NCBI RefSeq assembly: GCF_029351045.1
Contig: NZ_JARKIN010000001.1
Location: 5,735,001-5,799,000 of the forward strand
Source: Streptomyces sp. WMMB303
Lineage (GTDB): Bacteria; Actinomycetota; Actinomycetes; Streptomycetales; Streptomycetaceae
Length of the DNA: 64,000 nucleotides
Direction of reading: 5' to 3'
In this document: positions 62,772-64,000 of the stretch, piece after piece
How the letters are laid out: every line of letters begins with the position of its first letter
Position numbering within the stretch: the stretch's first letter is position 1
Translations under genes and position numbers: made by a program
The notes under the pieces: generated by a model
What the model saw: the letters and a program-made list of their open reading frames with translations, nothing else
What the model was told of the DNA's origin: nothing
Databases searched by the model: none

Positions 62772-63899
62772 TCAGCGGTTCGACGGAGGGATCACCGCAG
62801 TGCGCTCGGCCGCGAAGTGACACGCGGACGGGTGGTGCACGGGCTGGTCGGGCAGGGTGCCGGCGAAGTTCTCCGGCAGTGCCAGCGCCGGTTCCTCGAC
62901 GACGCAGCGCTCCTGGGCCTTCCAGCAGCGGGTGCGGAAGTGACATCCGGAGGGCGGGTTGGCCGGCGAGGGCACATCGCCCTCCAGCACGATCCGCTCG
63001 CGCCCGTCCTCCGTCTCCGGGTCGGGCACCGGCACCGCCGACAGCAGGGCCTGGGTGTAGGGGTGGGTGGGATGCTCGTAGATCTCCGTCTCGGTGCCGA
63101 TCTCCACGATCTTGCCGAGGTACATCACGCCGACGCGGTCGGAGATGTGCCGCACGATGGACAGGTCGTGCGCGATGAACATGTAGGAGAGCCCGAACTC
63201 GTCCTGCAACTGCTCCATCAGGTTCACCACCTGCGCCTGCACCGACACGTCCAGCGCCGAGACCGGCTCGTCGGCCACGATGATCTCCGGACGCAGCGCC
63301 AGCCCCCGCGCGATCCCGATCCGCTGCCGCTGACCACCACTGAACTGATGCGGATACCGGTTGATGTACTCGGGATTCAGCCCGACCACATCCAACAGCT
63401 CCCGCACCCGACGACGCCGGTCCCCCTTCGGCGCCACCTCCGGATGAATGTCGAACGGCTCCCCGACGATGTCCCCCACCGTCATCCGCGGATTCAACGA
63501 CGTGTACGGATCCTGGAACACCATCTGAATGTTCCGCCGCACCGCCTTCAAAGCCCGCCCCGACAGCTTCGTGACGTCCTCGCCCCGGTACCGGATGGTC
63601 CCCGAAGTGGGCTGTTCGAGGTGGGTGATCAGCTTGGCGACCGTGGACTTGCCGCAGCCCGACTCCCCCACGATGCCCAGCGTCTCGCCCGGGTACAGGT
63701 CGAAGGAGACACCGTCGACGGCCTTGACCGCGCCGATCTGCCGCTTGAAGAGGATGCCCTGCGTCAGCGGGAAGTGCTTGGCCAGATCCCGCACCTCCAG
63801 GATCGGCTCGCCCGCCGGGTCTGCGGTGCCCCGGTGCGGTCCCGTCGCCGGATTCCGCGCCTCCCGGGCCGCGCCGTGCCCCGAGCGGTCAGCGTCCAT
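62772..63899 (-). CDS. Second peptide ABC importer ATPase (DppF/OppF type)
   Basis: 375 residues. Walker [10 protein letters not shown] (about 75), FSGGQRQR signature, Walker [13 protein letters not shown], and cysteines in [18 protein letters not shown] of the oligo_HPY tail. It shares long stretches with dppF. Between about 63250 and 63600 the codon choice shifts to G-ending codons unlike the rest. ATG start at 63899 overlaps the end of the preceding ATPase gene by 11 bp. Part of a second Opp/Dpp system outside the window. Confidence 0.93.
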   Translation of the reverse strand: MDADRSGHGAAREARNPATGPHRGTADPAGEPILEVRDLAKHFPLTQGILFKRQIGAVKAVDGVSFDLYPGETLGIVGESGCGKSTVAKLITHLEQPTSGTIRYRGEDVTKLSGRALKAVRRNIQMVFQDPYTSLNPRMTVGDIVGEPFDIHPEVAPKGDRRRRVRELLDVVGLNPEYINRYPHQFSGGQRQRIGIARGLALRPEIIVADEPVSALDVSVQAQVVNLMEQLQDEFGLSYMFIAHDLSIVRHISDRVGVMYLGKIVEIGTETEIYEHPTHPYTQALLSAVPVPDPETEDGRERIVLEGDVPSPANPPSGCHFRTRCWKAQERCVVEEPALALPENFAGTLPDQPVHHPSACHFAAERTAVIPPSNR

Positions 63900-64000
63900 C
63901 GAACATCTCCCTCCAGAAGTGGCAGGCGCTGTGCCGCTGTGCGGACACCTCGTACAGCGGCGGCTCGTCCGTGCGGCAGACCGCGCGCGCCATCGGGCAG
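63889..64000 (-). CDS. Second peptide ABC importer ATPase, C-terminal end only
   Basis: Partial gene: the last 36 residues, ending FDGR, with CPMARAVC and a HSACHFW segment like the oligo_HPY tail of DppD-type proteins. Its stop (63889-63891) lies inside the start of the next ATPase gene, so the pair is coupled. The rest lies beyond the window. Confidence 0.7.
   Translation of the reverse strand, partial: CPMARAVCRTDEPPLYEVSAQRHSACHFWREMFDGR

Noticed and set aside
1-64000. TTA codons that would make genes dependent on bldA tRNA
   Set aside because: Each TTA/TAA string I checked by eye in coding regions was out of frame; this was not an exhaustive count.
1-64000. Insertion sequences, prophage genes, CRISPR arrays or tRNA genes
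   Set aside because: No transposase, integrase, spaced direct repeats or cloverleaf sequence was seen.

Overview
The window is chromosomal DNA of a high-GC actinomycete, almost certainly Streptomyces or a close relative. The reasons are the very high GC content, GTG/TTG starts behind purine-rich ribosome binding sites, four-base stop/start overlaps, mycothiol biosynthesis (MshB), a 7Fe ferredoxin next to a DapC-type aminotransferase, and many small families typical of Streptomyces (DUF3107, DUF3117, DUF3152, DUF6113, DUF6758, SUFU-domain). I saw no rRNA, tRNA, CRISPR array, insertion sequence or prophage. This looks like conserved core chromosome, not an accessory island.

Layout. 1-6631 (minus): end of moeZ, preceded by a tightly coupled four-gene polysaccharide-type operon: PelF-like glycosyltransferase, polytopic membrane protein, NAD-dependent epimerase and a spherulin-4/GH135-like protein, with a 34-codon ORF inside it. 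6871-12348: a membrane-anchored HExxHxxGxxH protein coupled to an alpha/beta hydrolase, then a small acidic protein, a TetR regulator, DUF3107, a small membrane protein and a ferritin-like protein. 12349-20111: a DEAD-box helicase with a long leader, a second hydrolase, MarC, a PHP phosphoesterase, DUF6758, an MFS exporter behind an AT-rich operator, and a SUFU-domain protein. 20112-26553: a magnesium-related block (CorA, lipoprotein, PRC/MgtE-N/CBS protein, DUF1003 protein), then the Mrp Fe-S carrier. 26640-32544: an envelope-stress block of ECF sigma factor, zinc anti-sigma factor, HtrA protease and TatB, with a divergent O-methyltransferase. 32736-42132: DUF3117, enoyl-CoA hydratase, Tag, a DivIVA-type protein, a FolP2-type DHPS paralogue, a LOG-family protein, DapE, two secreted proteins, DapC and ferredoxin. 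42283-52336: GNAT and SirB1 proteins, an ABC exporter with its own two-component system, a repeat-rich peptidoglycan-binding-domain protein, DUF6113, MshB and a small membrane protein. 52618-64000: a DPP-IV-like peptidase, a complete dipeptide/oligopeptide ABC importer in the order C-A-B-D-F, a membrane protein, and the end of a second peptide importer.

Genes that appear to work together: lysine/diaminopimelate synthesis (dapE, dapC); export and stress (sigma, anti-sigma, HtrA, TatB); peptide cleavage and uptake (S9 peptidase beside dpp genes); and magnesium handling. From memory, the order mshB - fdx/dapC - dapE - LOG - folP2 - DivIVA-type - tag - DUF3117 - O-methyltransferase - sigma - anti-sigma - htrA - tatB - mrp - MgtE-N/CBS - DUF1003 - corA - deaD closely follows Mycobacterium tuberculosis (roughly Rv1170 to Rv1253), so this is an anciently conserved actinobacterial neighbourhood.

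The best candidates for something under-described are the PelF/GH135-like operon with an apparently catalytically degenerate spherulin protein, and the soluble MgtE-N/CBS protein translationally coupled to a DUF1003 membrane protein. The FolP2 paralogue lacking the canonical pABA loop, two probable non-standard start codons (CTG, ATT), a short leader ORF before corA and a double hairpin between dppA and dppB are also worth checking.
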